A DNA stretch of 64,000 nucleotides from JANRLF01 sp033762815 (GTDB lineage: Bacteria; Bacteroidota; Bacteroidia; Chitinophagales; CAIOSU01), in the NCBI GenBank assembly GCA_033762815.1, contig JANRLF010000010.1:1-64000 (forward strand). The letters run 5' to 3'. The translations under genes were made by a program, and so were the position numbers. Shown piece by piece: positions 27,762 through 36,959 of the stretch; the first letter of the stretch is position 1, and each line of letters starts with the position of its first letter. The notes beneath the pieces are model-generated. The model saw only the letters and a list, made by a program, of their open reading frames with translations, did no database searches and was not told the DNA's origin.

Positions 27762-28925
27762 TTATTGTGCGTTCACCTTTACTTTATCGGCAATCATTTT
27801 GGCACGTTTCCTTAAGATAAAGGTATCCTCCTCTGGGATTCCGTATGCCAAGGCTACCCCCATCCTCCTATAAGGACGGGTGCTTGGTTTACCAAAAATG
27901 CGCAAGTCCCCCTGCGGTACATTCAATGCCTCTTCAATGCCCTCCCAAACTGGTATGCCGGTTCCATCGGCCAAGATTACGGCACTAGCCCCTGCCCTCT
28001 CCAGCTTTAGTTCAGGAATGGGCCAACCTAAAATGGCCCTAAGATGCAGTTCGAATTCATTGAAGGTTTGCGTGCCCGCTAAAGTCACCATACCGGTATC
28101 ATGCGGGCGTGGGCTCAATTCGGAAAAATAAACACTGTCTTTAGTGAGGAAAAACTCCACCCCCCATAGCCCTTGCCCGGTGAGCGAGCGGATAATGGAG
28201 GCCGCCATAGATTTTGCCTCCTCCAACTGATGGGGCAAAATAGCCGCAGGTTGCCAACTTTCCTGATAATCGCCTCGTTCTTGACGGTGGCCTATGGGCG
28301 GACAAAACAAGGTATCACCATTCTTCTGCGTAACGGTAAGCAAGGTGATTTCCGACTCAAAATGGATGAACTCTTCCACAATTACTTCTGCCAAGTCGCC
28401 CCTCTTTCCTTCCATGGCATAGTGCCACGACTTTTCAATATCTTCCCTGCTTTTTACTACCGATTGGCCCTTACCTGAGGAAGACATCAAAGGTTTCACT
28501 ACGCAAGGGATGCCGATTTCCGTAACTGCAGATTCAAATTCCGATAAGGTAGTGGCATAGCGGTATTTGGCGGTGCGCAAGCCCAATTCCTCTGCTGCCA
28601 AGTTGCGGATAGCTTTTCGGTTCATGGTGAAGTTGGCTGCACGGGCACTGGGAACTACCTGATAGCCCTGCTGCTCATAGTCAAAAAAACGTTCTGTCCT
28701 GATGGCTTCTATTTCGGGTACAATTAAGTCTGGTCGGTAAGTATCCACTACCCTATCCAAAGCCTCGCCATCAAGCATATTGATGCATGCCCATTCATCG
28801 GCCACCTGCATGGCTGGTGCCCCTTCATAAGCATCTATGGCGATGACATACTGTCCCATCCGTTTGGCGGCTATCACCACCTCTTTGCCCAGTTCGCCAG
28901 CCCCTAACAGCAATATTCTTTTCAT
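27762..28925 (-). CDS. purT: Formate-dependent phosphoribosylglycinamide formyltransferase
   Basis: This 387-aa ATP-grasp enzyme makes formyl-GAR from GAR, formate and ATP in purine synthesis, replacing the folate-dependent PurN step. Motifs are [20 protein letters not shown] at the N-terminus, [17 protein letters not shown] in the ATP-grasp loop, [19 protein letters not shown] and [20 protein letters not shown]. Length matches PurT (about 390). A -7-type box lies upstream. Confidence 0.95.
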   Translation of the reverse strand: MKRILLLGAGELGKEVVIAAKRMGQYVIAIDAYEGAPAMQVADEWACINMLDGEALDRVVDTYRPDLIVPEIEAIRTERFFDYEQQGYQVVPSARAANFTMNRKAIRNLAAEELGLRTAKYRYATTLSEFESAVTEIGIPCVVKPLMSSSGKGQSVVKSREDIEKSWHYAMEGKRGDLAEVIVEEFIHFESEITLLTVTQKNGDTLFCPPIGHRQERGDYQESWQPAAILPHQLEEAKSMAASIIRSLTGQGLWGVEFFLTKDSVYFSELSPRPHDTGMVTLAGTQTFNEFELHLRAILGWPIPELKLERAGASAVILADGTGIPVWEGIEEALNVPQGDLRIFGKPSTRPYRRMGVALAYGIPEEDTFILRKRAKMIADKVKVNAQ

Positions 28926-28944
28926 TCAATCAATTACATTTTTC

Positions 28945-28952
28945 CAAAAATA
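28945..28952 (-). promoter_or_regulatory. -7 box TATTTTTG upstream of purT
   Basis: The minus-strand TATTTTTG matches TAnnTTTG and sits 19 bases before the purT ATG. Confidence 0.5.
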
Positions 28953-29010
28953 ACCGAACTTTCCGAGAGTGCCAGTAGTTATATCAATGTTTGAACATCG
29001 AAAATAAAAC

Positions 29011-29018
29011 AAGGAGGA
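29011..29018 (+). promoter_or_regulatory. Strong Shine-Dalgarno (AAGGAGGA) before the pirin gene
   Basis: AAGGAGGA ends 7 bases before the ATG at 29026. Most genes in this window have no recognisable Shine-Dalgarno sequence, so this near-perfect one stands out. Confidence 0.7.
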
Positions 29019-29025
29019 ATACTCA

Positions 29026-29742
29026 ATGAAAACCATCATTCACAAAGCCGACACGAGGGGCCATGCTAACCACGGTTGGTTAAACACCTACCACACTTTT
29101 AGCTTTAGTAGCTACCACAATCCTGAACGGGTACACTTTGGCGCATTGAGGGTACTGAACGATGACTATGTAGCTGCTGGCATGGGCTTCGGCAAACACC
29201 CGCATGACAATATGGAAATCGTGACTGTACCATTAACCGGTGCTCTAAAGCACAACGACAGCACGGGCAGGGAAAAAATCATCCGCAAGGGCGAGGTACA
29301 AATCATGTCTGCCGGCAAGGGCATTTACCATTCGGAAATCAATGCTTCGCATGATGAAGCGGTCACTTTACTACAAATATGGGTGCTGCCAAAAGAAAGG
29401 AATATAGAACCGAGGTACGACCAAAAGGAATTTGGGGTAGAAAACAGGAAAAACCGCATACAAACCGTAGTGGGGCCTGACCAGAAAGAAGGAGCACTTT
29501 GGATTAATCAAGACAGTTGGTTCAGCTTGAGCGATTTAGATGCTGGGCAGGAAATTACCTATGCCTTGAACAAGTCGGGCAATGGGGTATACGTATTTGT
29601 GATAGAAGGCTCAGCCAATATTGAGGGCCAGCAACTGGAAAAGCGCGATGGCATAGGCATCAGCGAAACCGACAGCATACTGGTAAAAACCAGCACTGGC
29701 GCGGAATTGATTTTCATTGAAGTACCCATGCAGCTAAATTAA
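29026..29742 (+). CDS. Pirin family protein (YhhW-like)
   Basis: This 238-aa bicupin begins with the family signature GWLNTYHTFSFSSYHNPERV. The metal ligands are in GFGKHPHDNMEIVTVPLTG and MSAGKGIYHSEIN (His, His, His, Glu). Bacterial pirins of this group have quercetin 2,3-dioxygenase activity in vitro; the physiological role is unclear. It heads a plus-strand group with OsmC and CDGSH proteins, which suggests a stress or redox role. Confidence 0.92.
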   Translation: MKTIIHKADTRGHANHGWLNTYHTFSFSSYHNPERVHFGALRVLNDDYVAAGMGFGKHPHDNMEIVTVPLTGALKHNDSTGREKIIRKGEVQIMSAGKGIYHSEINASHDEAVTLLQIWVLPKERNIEPRYDQKEFGVENRKNRIQTVVGPDQKEGALWINQDSWFSLSDLDAGQEITYALNKSGNGVYVFVIEGSANIEGQQLEKRDGIGISETDSILVKTSTGAELIFIEVPMQLN

Positions 29743-29746
29743 AAAT

Positions 29747-29768
29747 GGGGCATCTTTGTTGATGCCCC
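29747..29768 (+). terminator. Perfect 8-bp hairpin between pirin and osmC-like genes
   Basis: GGGGCATC (29747-29754) pairs perfectly with GATGCCCC (29761-29768) around TTTGTT. The T tract after it is poor (TTCCCC), and the OsmC ATG is only 7 bases further. It may attenuate read-through or shield the OsmC start rather than act as a strong terminator. Confidence 0.45.
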
Positions 29769-29775
29769 TTCCCCT

Positions 29776-30198
29776 ATGAGCAAATTTGTAACCACCGTAG
29801 CCGTTCAGATAGGCAATGAACACTACACCACCCATATACAAGCAGGTACGCACCGCTTAATTGCCGACGAGCCGATAGAGGAAGTGGGGGGCAAAGACCT
29901 TGGTCCTACCCCAGGTCAATACCTGCTTTCCAGTTTGGGATCTTGTACCGCTATTACCTTGCGCATGTATGCTGATAGGAAAGGATGGCCTTTGGAGGGT
30001 GTGTCCATCCAACTGCACTTGGAAAGTACAGACATACAAGGCATCAGCCATACGCATATCAAGCAACAGATAGAACTTCAGGGCGACTTGGATGAAGCCC
30101 AAATAGCACGCCTGCACCAAATAGCAGATTTATGCCCCATGCATAAAATATTGATGGGAAAAACCGATATTCATACTGAAATGAATCTATTGACATGA
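29776..30198 (+). CDS. OsmC family peroxiredoxin-like protein
   Basis: This 140-aa protein has the OsmC/Ohr fold pattern. The two redox Cys lie in [20 protein letters not shown] (peroxidatic) and [13 protein letters not shown] (resolving). Such proteins reduce organic hydroperoxides in the cytoplasm. The stop codon overlaps the start of the CDGSH gene by 4 bases, so the two are co-translated. Confidence 0.9.
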   Translation: MSKFVTTVAVQIGNEHYTTHIQAGTHRLIADEPIEEVGGKDLGPTPGQYLLSSLGSCTAITLRMYADRKGWPLEGVSIQLHLESTDIQGISHTHIKQQIELQGDLDEAQIARLHQIADLCPMHKILMGKTDIHTEMNLLT

Positions 30199-30614
30199 GT
30201 GAAATCGTAAAGCATTATACCAATGGCGAAGTAACGGTAGTGTGGAAACCCTCGCAGTGTATCCACTCAGCCATCTGTTTTCGCGGGCTGCCGGGCGTCT
30301 TCAACCCCCGAATACGCCCTTGGGTAACCATTGATGGTGCCAGCACCGATGCCATTGTAAAACAAGTGAAGGAATGCCCTTCAGGGGCCTTATCCTATCA
30401 TTACAATAATGAGCGCCAAGATGCCGAACACTTGGAAGCTAAGGTAGAAGTATTGCCCAATGGTCCACTCCTAGTGTATGGCACCCTACATATAAAGGAC
30501 CGAAATGGTAATGAGAGCATCAAGAATAAAACCACTGCATTTTGCCGCTGCGGTGCATCCAAAAACAAACCTTATTGCGATGGCTCACATGTGGGCGCCC
30601 AGTTTTCCGACTAA
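30195..30614 (+). CDS. Fer4_19 (mono-cluster) plus CDGSH iron-sulfur protein
   Basis: This 139-aa protein fuses two iron-sulfur modules. The N-terminal part (about 1-70) has the Fer4_19/DUF1271 pattern with [18 protein letters not shown] and [11 protein letters not shown]. The C-terminal part carries the CDGSH motif [17 protein letters not shown], whose three Cys and one His bind a 2Fe-2S cluster as in mitoNEET. It overlaps the OsmC gene by ATGA. A role in cluster or electron transfer is inferred. Confidence 0.9.
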   Translation: MSEIVKHYTNGEVTVVWKPSQCIHSAICFRGLPGVFNPRIRPWVTIDGASTDAIVKQVKECPSGALSYHYNNERQDAEHLEAKVEVLPNGPLLVYGTLHIKDRNGNESIKNKTTAFCRCGASKNKPYCDGSHVGAQFSD

Positions 30615-30615
30615 G

Positions 30616-31185
30616 TCAGTTTTTTTCTTGATCTACATTTAATAAGCCATTTTCCAATACAATTTTCTTCGTCTGTTCCGTGCGGATATGGATATCGCGC
30701 TGTGGGAAAGGAATTTCCACGCCATGTTGGCTGAACTTTTCAAAAATTTCATAATACAGTTCGCTCCTCAAAATAAATGGCCGATGGGTAAATTCTTTTG
30801 TCCATACTCGCAGCTTGAAGTTAAGGGCATTGTCGCCATAGGAATCGAACAACACCTGAGGTTGTGGGGTATCCAGCACCCCTTTATTGTTGGCGGCTAC
30901 TTCCAGCAATAGTTGCTTAATATTCTTTGGGTCTTCGTTGTAAGAAACCCCTACATCGAAACGGAAACACACTACGCTATCATTGTTGGTCCAATTGATA
31001 ACCGTACCCGATATAAACTCCGAGTTGGGCACAATGAGGGTTATATTATCATTGGTAAGAATGGTGGTGGCCCTTGCGGAAATTTTCACCACATCGCCTG
31101 ATATATCGTTCACCTCTATCCTATCGCCAAAATTAATGATGGGTCTGGTAATGAAATCATAGGTCTTTTCCCAAAAATTAGTCAT
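30616..31185 (-). CDS. MscS-like soluble domain protein without membrane helices
   Basis: This 189-aa protein corresponds to the beta and alpha-beta domains of MscS mechanosensitive channels. ITRPIINFGDRIEVNDISGD follows the end of TM3 in full channels, and TILTNDNITLIVPNSEFISG is the beta-domain signature. No transmembrane segment precedes it: the ATG is at 31185 and an in-frame stop lies close upstream. It is either a truncated channel or a standalone cytoplasmic domain. The next gene upstream encodes an unrelated-looking 4-TM protein 56 bases away. Confidence 0.75.
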   Translation of the reverse strand: MTNFWEKTYDFITRPIINFGDRIEVNDISGDVVKISARATTILTNDNITLIVPNSEFISGTVINWTNNDSVVCFRFDVGVSYNEDPKNIKQLLLEVAANNKGVLDTPQPQVLFDSYGDNALNFKLRVWTKEFTHRPFILRSELYYEIFEKFSQHGVEIPFPQRDIHIRTEQTKKIVLENGLLNVDQEKN

Positions 31186-31241
31186 GCTAAATCGTATTTT
31201 TTACAGCCGAGATCGACTGGAAATATACAGAATAGGCCACA

Positions 31242-31805
31242 CTATTGGGCCTTGAATTCAATAGCGGCTTTTTCGCCGGATAGTTTTACCAACCCCGCAA
31301 TATATATAGCACAAAACACAATAATGGACGCCATTGCCAAAAAGCCAATAGATTGGATGGAGGAACTCACTTCTTTCAATTCGTTCAGGCTCTGATCGCC
31401 GAAAAAGAAGGCAATCACCAATATGGCAAACACGAACAAGTAAGCAAAAAGGGCGAAAACGAAGTACACCATATGGGCAATGCGCGACCAGTTTTTTCTT
31501 CTCAGCAACGCAATGGCCATTGCCAACCTGAGGACATAAAAGATAAGTGCAACCAACAAGATAGTACTTAGGGCACTATACACGCTTTCCAAAGTAGGTG
31601 CTTGCAAACTGATACCATATTGGTCAAGCATGGCGTTGAACTTATCTTGGGTAAAGAAAAAGCGGATGGCAACATTATAGGCCAAACTGATTAACAAGCC
31701 AATACTACTGAACAAGAGCATGATAATGGCCAAAACGGTAACGAAGGGAGTCTTGGTCATAAGCGCCCGTTGTGGTACGCTAGGATGTTGTATGGTAGTT
31801 GCCAT
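31242..31805 (-). CDS. 4-TM membrane protein of unknown function
   Basis: This 187-aa protein has four hydrophobic segments, at roughly residues 20-45, 78-102, 112-133 and 154-175. A hydrophilic loop between helices 1 and 2 contains FFFTQDKFNAMLDQYG. I recognise no family. It lies upstream of and in the same direction as the soluble MscS-like gene, so the two may be co-transcribed. Confidence 0.65.
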   Translation of the reverse strand: MATTIQHPSVPQRALMTKTPFVTVLAIIMLLFSSIGLLISLAYNVAIRFFFTQDKFNAMLDQYGISLQAPTLESVYSALSTILLVALIFYVLRLAMAIALLRRKNWSRIAHMVYFVFALFAYLFVFAILVIAFFFGDQSLNELKEVSSSIQSIGFLAMASIIVFCAIYIAGLVKLSGEKAAIEFKAQ

Positions 31806-31874
31806 AAGCTTTTGCCCGAAAGACGTTGCAAATACTTTGCCAGCTAGTTGAAAAAGTATATTTTGATAGCAGCA

Positions 31875-32366
31875 ATGCAGCCCATTTATAAAGAAATACA
31901 GAGATTTCGCTACCCGTGGTTGATAGTAGCTATCAATCTTGTGTGGGTTCTTGCCTTTTCGATAAGTATTTTCGAAGGCAAGCCTAATATAATATTGTTG
32001 ATGGGTGCTGGCTTAGTCGTATCGAATATCTTTTTACTGACCACTAAGCTTCGTGTTACGATAACCGAAGAACAAATCCATTTAAAGTTTGGCATATTCC
32101 AAGATACCATATCCATGGAGCAAATAGAAAGCTTCGAGGTGAACAAGCTTTCTTGGTGGACGTATGGCATTGGTTACCGCCTATCTCCCTTTACAAAAAC
32201 CACTGCTTATATTATGGAGGGCAGCACCCAAGTAAAGCTTCATCTAACAAAAGGAAGTGTTGTGGTCTTTTCCACAAAAAATTCAACGGCATGTATCCAT
32301 GCCCTTCAACAACTAGGCTTAAGTATGGGGATGAGTTTTGCTTCAGCTAAGGGAAAATCGACATGA
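31875..32366 (+). CDS. Small membrane protein with PH-like domain
   Basis: This 163-aa protein, counted from the ATG at 31875, has two adjacent transmembrane helices (about residues 14-55) followed by RVTITEEQIHLKFGIFQDTI, SMEQIESFEV and VKLHLTKGSVVVFSTKN. That is the layout of bacterial PH-domain (YdbS/DUF304-like) membrane proteins. A TTG 27 bases upstream would add nine residues. The function is unknown. Confidence 0.65.
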   Translation: MQPIYKEIQRFRYPWLIVAINLVWVLAFSISIFEGKPNIILLMGAGLVVSNIFLLTTKLRVTITEEQIHLKFGIFQDTISMEQIESFEVNKLSWWTYGIGYRLSPFTKTTAYIMEGSTQVKLHLTKGSVVVFSTKNSTACIHALQQLGLSMGMSFASAKGKST

Positions 32367-32889
32367 ATATTTGTTGATTGAGGCATTACATAGTTGATTC
32401 AATTTATTGCCCATTATGCCGCTATGCTAAAGATACAGTGAAACCTATTTTTTTAAAAGTAAACAACTGGTTTACTATAGTTTATCTTATTGTAGAGTCT
32501 AGTTTATCATTTTTTAGAATAGAAATTACCACTATAATTACTTTTGTTTAAGTTAGACTTGTGATGTGAGTAAAAAGTGAGAGACGAGACAAAAACTCAG
32601 AAAATCCAGTACATTTTACATAAACCAATGAAAAACAAGTCACTTTACATCGTTTAGTTTAAGACATTATTTAAACTTTTTGAGTACGAATTGAGCTGTT
32701 TTAGGTATGCTTTGGGTATGAATTGGGTACGTTTTGAGTATGAATTGGGAGGGTTTTTAGCCAAGCAGCCGTAGTATCTTAATATCCCCCAACCCCACGC
32801 ATTTTTGTTACATCCCCCTATCCCCTTCGAAGGGGGAACTGATTTGTTCTTCCCTAAAGTGTGATAAACTTTCAAAGGGGGAATAATTT
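32367..32889. other. Long AT-rich intergenic stretch with degenerate repeats
   Basis: No credible gene is present. Features seen are imperfect repeats of a GGGTATGAATTGGG/GAGTACGAATTGAG type at about 32680-32750 and a pair of CCCCCTTTGAA/TTCGAAGGGGGA-type inverted segments at about 32815-32885, a pattern typical of Bacteroidota intergenic repeat elements. Confidence 0.5.
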
Positions 32890-32972
32890 ACCTAGTACCT
32901 TTTTGTACCTCGTACCTTGTACCTTGTACCTTGTACCTCTTACCTTGTACCTTATCGTACCTTCAATAGTCT
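32890..32972. repeat. Heptanucleotide repeat (GTACCTT)n, imperfect
   Basis: About ten variants of GTACCTT or TACCTNG follow each other, three of them perfect (TTGTACC repeated without interruption around 32912-32938). The array lies just downstream of the VOC gene and outside any reading frame. Confidence 0.75.
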
Positions 32973-32991
32973 CACTACTCATTACTAGAAA

Positions 32992-33390
32992 CTAAATACC
33001 CCATATCCCTTTCATCACTATTTCGGCAAGATTACCGTCTGGGTCGCGAAAGTAGAAGGACTTTCCTCCCTGTGGCCAATCTACTTCCTGCTCTATGGCA
33101 ATACCAGCATCCGCTACCCATTGCTTCCAAGCCCTGTAGTGTTGTACTTCGGTTTCGAATGCGAAGTGTTGCTGCCCGGTGCCAAAGTGTGGGGGCAGCT
33201 TGGTATCCGTTTTGGTGGCTTCGGCAATAAAGCACAGTAGTACGGAGCTGCCAGCTCTAAAAAATGCGTGGCGGCTTTCCGAAAGGGCAAAGCATTCCAA
33301 GCCCAGCTTGCCCTCGTAAAATTCGCGAGTCCGTTGTAGGTCTGCCACATATAGGCAGGTTTCCTTTATCTGGGTAAAAGTTGGTTTCAT
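32992..33390 (-). CDS. VOC (glyoxalase/bleomycin resistance) family protein
   Basis: This 132-aa protein is a single VOC-fold chain with the paired beta-alpha-beta modules: FTQIKETCLYVADLQRTREF, then YEGKLGLECFALSES; and HFAFETEVQHYRAWKQW, then SFYFRDPDGNLAEIV. The final Glu is the usual metal ligand. The substrate is unknown. It is a single gene. Confidence 0.88.
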   Translation of the reverse strand: MKPTFTQIKETCLYVADLQRTREFYEGKLGLECFALSESRHAFFRAGSSVLLCFIAEATKTDTKLPPHFGTGQQHFAFETEVQHYRAWKQWVADAGIAIEQEVDWPQGGKSFYFRDPDGNLAEIVMKGIWGI

Positions 33391-33597
33391 GATACCTAAA
33401 GATAGGCTTACTGCTGAATACCAGTATTATATTTTACGTTCCCCGTAACTCATAGATTCGGGATTGCACAACTCGATACTAGTATCTAAACTTTTAGCGT
33501 TAAAAAACAATTATTAACACAGCCCTGGTAGACCAAATCCATGCTTTGGACGAAGATTTGTAGGTCGAGACGGAGTTTAACTTTATATTAGCCCTAT

Positions 33598-35760
33598 ATG
33601 TTCACCATATCCAATAAACCTATGTTACGATTGCGAGTGCTGTTCCCTGCGTTGCTGGTGTTTTTCACCTTTACCTCCTATACGCCCGCCCCTGCCGATA
33701 TTGACAAGAACAAGGTGATTTTAGACTTGATTGTACAAGGGCTGTCCACCAATCACTACAAAGATATCCCCATCGATGATCAGTTCTCCATCAAAGTGTA
33801 CGACTTGTACCTAAAAAGATTGGACTACAATAAGCGCTTCTTTTTGCAAAGTGACATGGATGCCCTGCGCATGTACCGCATGCAAGTAGACGATCAGGTA
33901 AAGAAAGGCGACTATACTTTTTTTGATAAGGCCATCGGCATTTTCAACAAGCGGTTCGACCAGACCGAAAAGTATTATAAGGATATCTTGGACAAGCCCA
34001 TGGACTTTACCGTAAACGAGACCTTTGAAACCGACCCCGAAAAGCGGAGCTATCCAAAGAATGAAAAAGAGATGATTGACCTGTGGCGCAAATCGCTGAA
34101 GTATCAAGTGCTGGTGAAAATTGACGAGCAGTTGCAAAGGCAAGAAGAAGCTACCGAAAAGAAGGACACTTCCGTGAAAATCCTTTCATTGGCGGAAATA
34201 GAAAAAGATGCCCGCGAGAAAGTGCGCAAGTCGTATGACAACTTCTACACCCGTATGCGCAAAATCGATATGGACGAACAGCGAAGCCTTTATCTAAATG
34301 CCATTACCAGTACCTTCGACCCACACACCAATTTTTTTCCGCCGAAAGACAAAGAGAATTTTGATATCTCCATGTCAGGCCAACTAGAAGGAATAGGTGC
34401 TACCCTACAAGAAGACAATGGCTATATTAAAGTAACCTCCATAGTGCCTGGCTCGCCCTCATACAAGCAAGGCGAATTGAAGGAAGGAGACTATATCTTA
34501 AAAGTGGCCCAAGCAACTGGTGAACCCGTTGATATTGTGGACATGCCAGTGGACGAGGCCGTAAAATTGATACGTGGTAAAAAAGGGACGGAAGTGAAAC
34601 TGACCATTAAGAAAAAGGATGGCATCATTAAGACCATTTCCATTATCCGCGACGTGGTGCAACTGGAAGAAACCTATGCCAAATCGACCATCCTTCAAAA
34701 AGGGGAGAACAAGGTAAAGGTGGGTTATGTACACTTGCCTAAGTTCTATGCCGATTTCAGCCATCAAGGCGGGCGAAACTCCGGTACCGATATGGCCAAG
34801 GAAATAGCCAAGCTACAACAAGAGGGCGTGGATGGTATTGTGATTGACCTACGCAATAATGGCGGCGGCTCCTTGCAAGATGTAGTGGATATGGGCGGAT
34901 TGTTCATTGGCACCGGCCCCATAGTACAGATAAAGCCCCGTGCCGGCGCGCCTTACGTAATGGAAGACCGCGACCCCAGCGTTAAATGGGATGGCCCATT
35001 GGTAATTATGATTAATGAGTATAGTGCTTCTGCCAGCGAAATATTGGCTGCCGCCATGCAAGATTATGGCAGGGCAGTAATCATAGGCAGCGAAACCTCT
35101 TTTGGCAAGGGAACCGTACAACGATTTTTTGATTTGGATGATTTTGTTGGTTCTGAACTGGAAGGCATCAAACCACTGGGTACCGTGAAATTGACCACCC
35201 AGAAGTTTTATCGCATCGATGGCCGAACCACCCAACTTAGAGGGGTTAGTTCAGATGTTGTGCTACCAGACAACTATGCTTACTTTGAAAGCGGCGAGGA
35301 AGAAGAGGATTATCCTTTGGAGTGGGATGAAATAAACCCGGTAAGGTATGAACGTTGGAGCAATGGCAAGGAAATCAAGGAAGTATCGGCATTGAGCAAG
35401 AATAGAGTGAAGACCAATGCCTATTTCCAAAAAATTGATGAAAATGCCAAACGCTTGAAATCCTTAAGCGATAGCACCGTGCAGACCCTGAACTTGGAAC
35501 AATTCCATAAGCGCAGCAACCAGTTGGATGCCATTGCCAAACAATACGACAAATTGGAGAAAGGCGATAGTACCCTAGCCTTTACTACCCCTAAGGATGA
35601 TTTGGTGATAATCAACAGCGACACCACCCGTCAGCAGACCAACAAAAAATGGCACGAGGATATTAGGAAGGATATGTACATTGGCGAGGCTATCAATGTA
35701 ATACAAGACCTTGCCAAGTACCCGAAACACCCTGTGACCAACAATGCGGAGAAGCGATAG
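33598..35760 (+). CDS. S41 family tail-specific protease (Prc-like)
   Basis: This 720-aa protein has an N-terminal signal sequence (LRVLFPALLVFFTFTSYTPA), a helical N-domain (about residues 40-230), a PDZ domain (about 245-335, GIGATLQEDNGYIKVTSIVP), and the S41 catalytic domain. The Ser-Lys dyad is visible in NEYSASASEILAAAM (Ser) and SETSFGKGTVQRFF (Lys). A C-terminal DUF3340 region follows. Prc trims C-termini of envelope proteins and controls murein hydrolases. Length matches the long Prc type. Confidence 0.95.
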   Translation: MFTISNKPMLRLRVLFPALLVFFTFTSYTPAPADIDKNKVILDLIVQGLSTNHYKDIPIDDQFSIKVYDLYLKRLDYNKRFFLQSDMDALRMYRMQVDDQVKKGDYTFFDKAIGIFNKRFDQTEKYYKDILDKPMDFTVNETFETDPEKRSYPKNEKEMIDLWRKSLKYQVLVKIDEQLQRQEEATEKKDTSVKILSLAEIEKDAREKVRKSYDNFYTRMRKIDMDEQRSLYLNAITSTFDPHTNFFPPKDKENFDISMSGQLEGIGATLQEDNGYIKVTSIVPGSPSYKQGELKEGDYILKVAQATGEPVDIVDMPVDEAVKLIRGKKGTEVKLTIKKKDGIIKTISIIRDVVQLEETYAKSTILQKGENKVKVGYVHLPKFYADFSHQGGRNSGTDMAKEIAKLQQEGVDGIVIDLRNNGGGSLQDVVDMGGLFIGTGPIVQIKPRAGAPYVMEDRDPSVKWDGPLVIMINEYSASASEILAAAMQDYGRAVIIGSETSFGKGTVQRFFDLDDFVGSELEGIKPLGTVKLTTQKFYRIDGRTTQLRGVSSDVVLPDNYAYFESGEEEEDYPLEWDEINPVRYERWSNGKEIKEVSALSKNRVKTNAYFQKIDENAKRLKSLSDSTVQTLNLEQFHKRSNQLDAIAKQYDKLEKGDSTLAFTTPKDDLVIINSDTTRQQTNKKWHEDIRKDMYIGEAINVIQDLAKYPKHPVTNNAEKR

Positions 35761-35796
35761 TTTTCGGCAAAATTCAAGGCATTGAAACATTCTCGC

Positions 35797-35804
35797 TAAT
35801 TTTG
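35797..35804 (+). promoter_or_regulatory. -7 box TAATTTTG upstream of mnmA
   Basis: TAATTTTG matches TAnnTTTG and lies 27 bases before the GTG start of mnmA. Confidence 0.5.
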
Positions 35805-35831
35805 CGGTTGTGCCTGCATATTCCCTAGCCA

Positions 35832-36938
35832 GTGAGCAAAAAAGGTAAAGTATTGGTAGCCATGAGCGGCGGTATTGACAGTACCGTAGCCGCTGTAATG
35901 CTTCATAACCAAGGTTATGAAGTAATTGGTATTACCATGAAAACCTGGGATTATGCCACCAGCGGGGGTTCAAAAAAAGAAACTGGCTGTTGCAGCCTCG
36001 ATTCCATTAACGATGCCCGGCAAGTGGCCGTGGACATGGGCTTCCCCCATTATATTATTGACATTAGGAACGAGTTTGGCGATTATGTCATCGACAATTT
36101 TGTGGATGAATACCTAGCAGGCCGTACCCCTAACCCCTGCGTGCTATGCAATACCCATATTAAATGGGAAGCCTTGCTGCGCCGTGCCGATGCCATGGGC
36201 TGTGATTATATTGCCACAGGGCATTACGCCAAAATCAAACAAGAAAATGGCCGTTACATTATCACCAAAGCGCCCGACCACAGCAAAGACCAGTCATACG
36301 TATTATGGGGAGTGAGCCAAGAATGCCTGAGCCGCACCTTGTTCCCCATTGGTGACTACCATAAAAGCGAAATACGTCGCATGTGTGCCGAATGGGGATA
36401 TAATGATTTGGCCAAAAAGGCTGAGAGCTACGAAATATGCTTTGTGCCCGATAATGACTATCGCGGCTTTTTGAAGCGCAGGGTTCCCACTTTGGAAACG
36501 GAAGTGGCAGGAGGCAATTTTGTAGATACCGATGGGTATGTGGTAGGCAAGCACAACGGTTATCCATTCTATACCATTGGTCAACGCAAAGGCCTAGGCA
36601 TCGCATTTGGCGAACCCGTATTCGTAACTGCCATCCATCCTGAAACCAATACGGTGGTGCTGGGAAGGGAAAAGGATTTGGAAAAAAACATGCTTTACGT
36701 CGGTAAATTGAACTTATTGAAGTACGACCCTATACCTGATGGTACGGAGGCACTGGTAAAAATCCGCTACAAAGACCCGGGTGCGATGGGTACTATTTAC
36801 AATGAAGGCGACAAGCTGCGAGTTGAATTTTATTCGAAAGTAAAAGCGATAGCTCCTGGCCAGTCAGCTGTGTTTTACGAAGGAGATGACGTATTGGGCG
36901 GTGGTATCATTTATTCGGGAATATCCGTTGATAGATAG
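35832..36938 (+). CDS. mnmA: tRNA-specific 2-thiouridylase MnmA
   Basis: This 368-aa enzyme 2-thiolates the wobble uridine of tRNA-Lys, -Glu and -Gln. The PP-loop KVLVAMSGGIDSTVAAVML binds ATP. The catalytic Cys are in TPNPCVLCNTHIKW and AESYEICFVPDNDY. FYTIGQRKGLGI and the C-terminal beta-barrel complete the family. The start is GTG (35832), the only one giving the standard N-terminus. Confidence 0.97.
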   Translation: MSKKGKVLVAMSGGIDSTVAAVMLHNQGYEVIGITMKTWDYATSGGSKKETGCCSLDSINDARQVAVDMGFPHYIIDIRNEFGDYVIDNFVDEYLAGRTPNPCVLCNTHIKWEALLRRADAMGCDYIATGHYAKIKQENGRYIITKAPDHSKDQSYVLWGVSQECLSRTLFPIGDYHKSEIRRMCAEWGYNDLAKKAESYEICFVPDNDYRGFLKRRVPTLETEVAGGNFVDTDGYVVGKHNGYPFYTIGQRKGLGIAFGEPVFVTAIHPETNTVVLGREKDLEKNMLYVGKLNLLKYDPIPDGTEALVKIRYKDPGAMGTIYNEGDKLRVEFYSKVKAIAPGQSAVFYEGDDVLGGGIIYSGISVDR

Positions 36939-36959
36939 CTTTTGTTTAATTTTAGAAGC

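Noticed and set aside
32654..32875. Minus-strand 73-aa frame
   Set aside because: It lies in degenerate intergenic repeats and shows repeat-derived peptides only.
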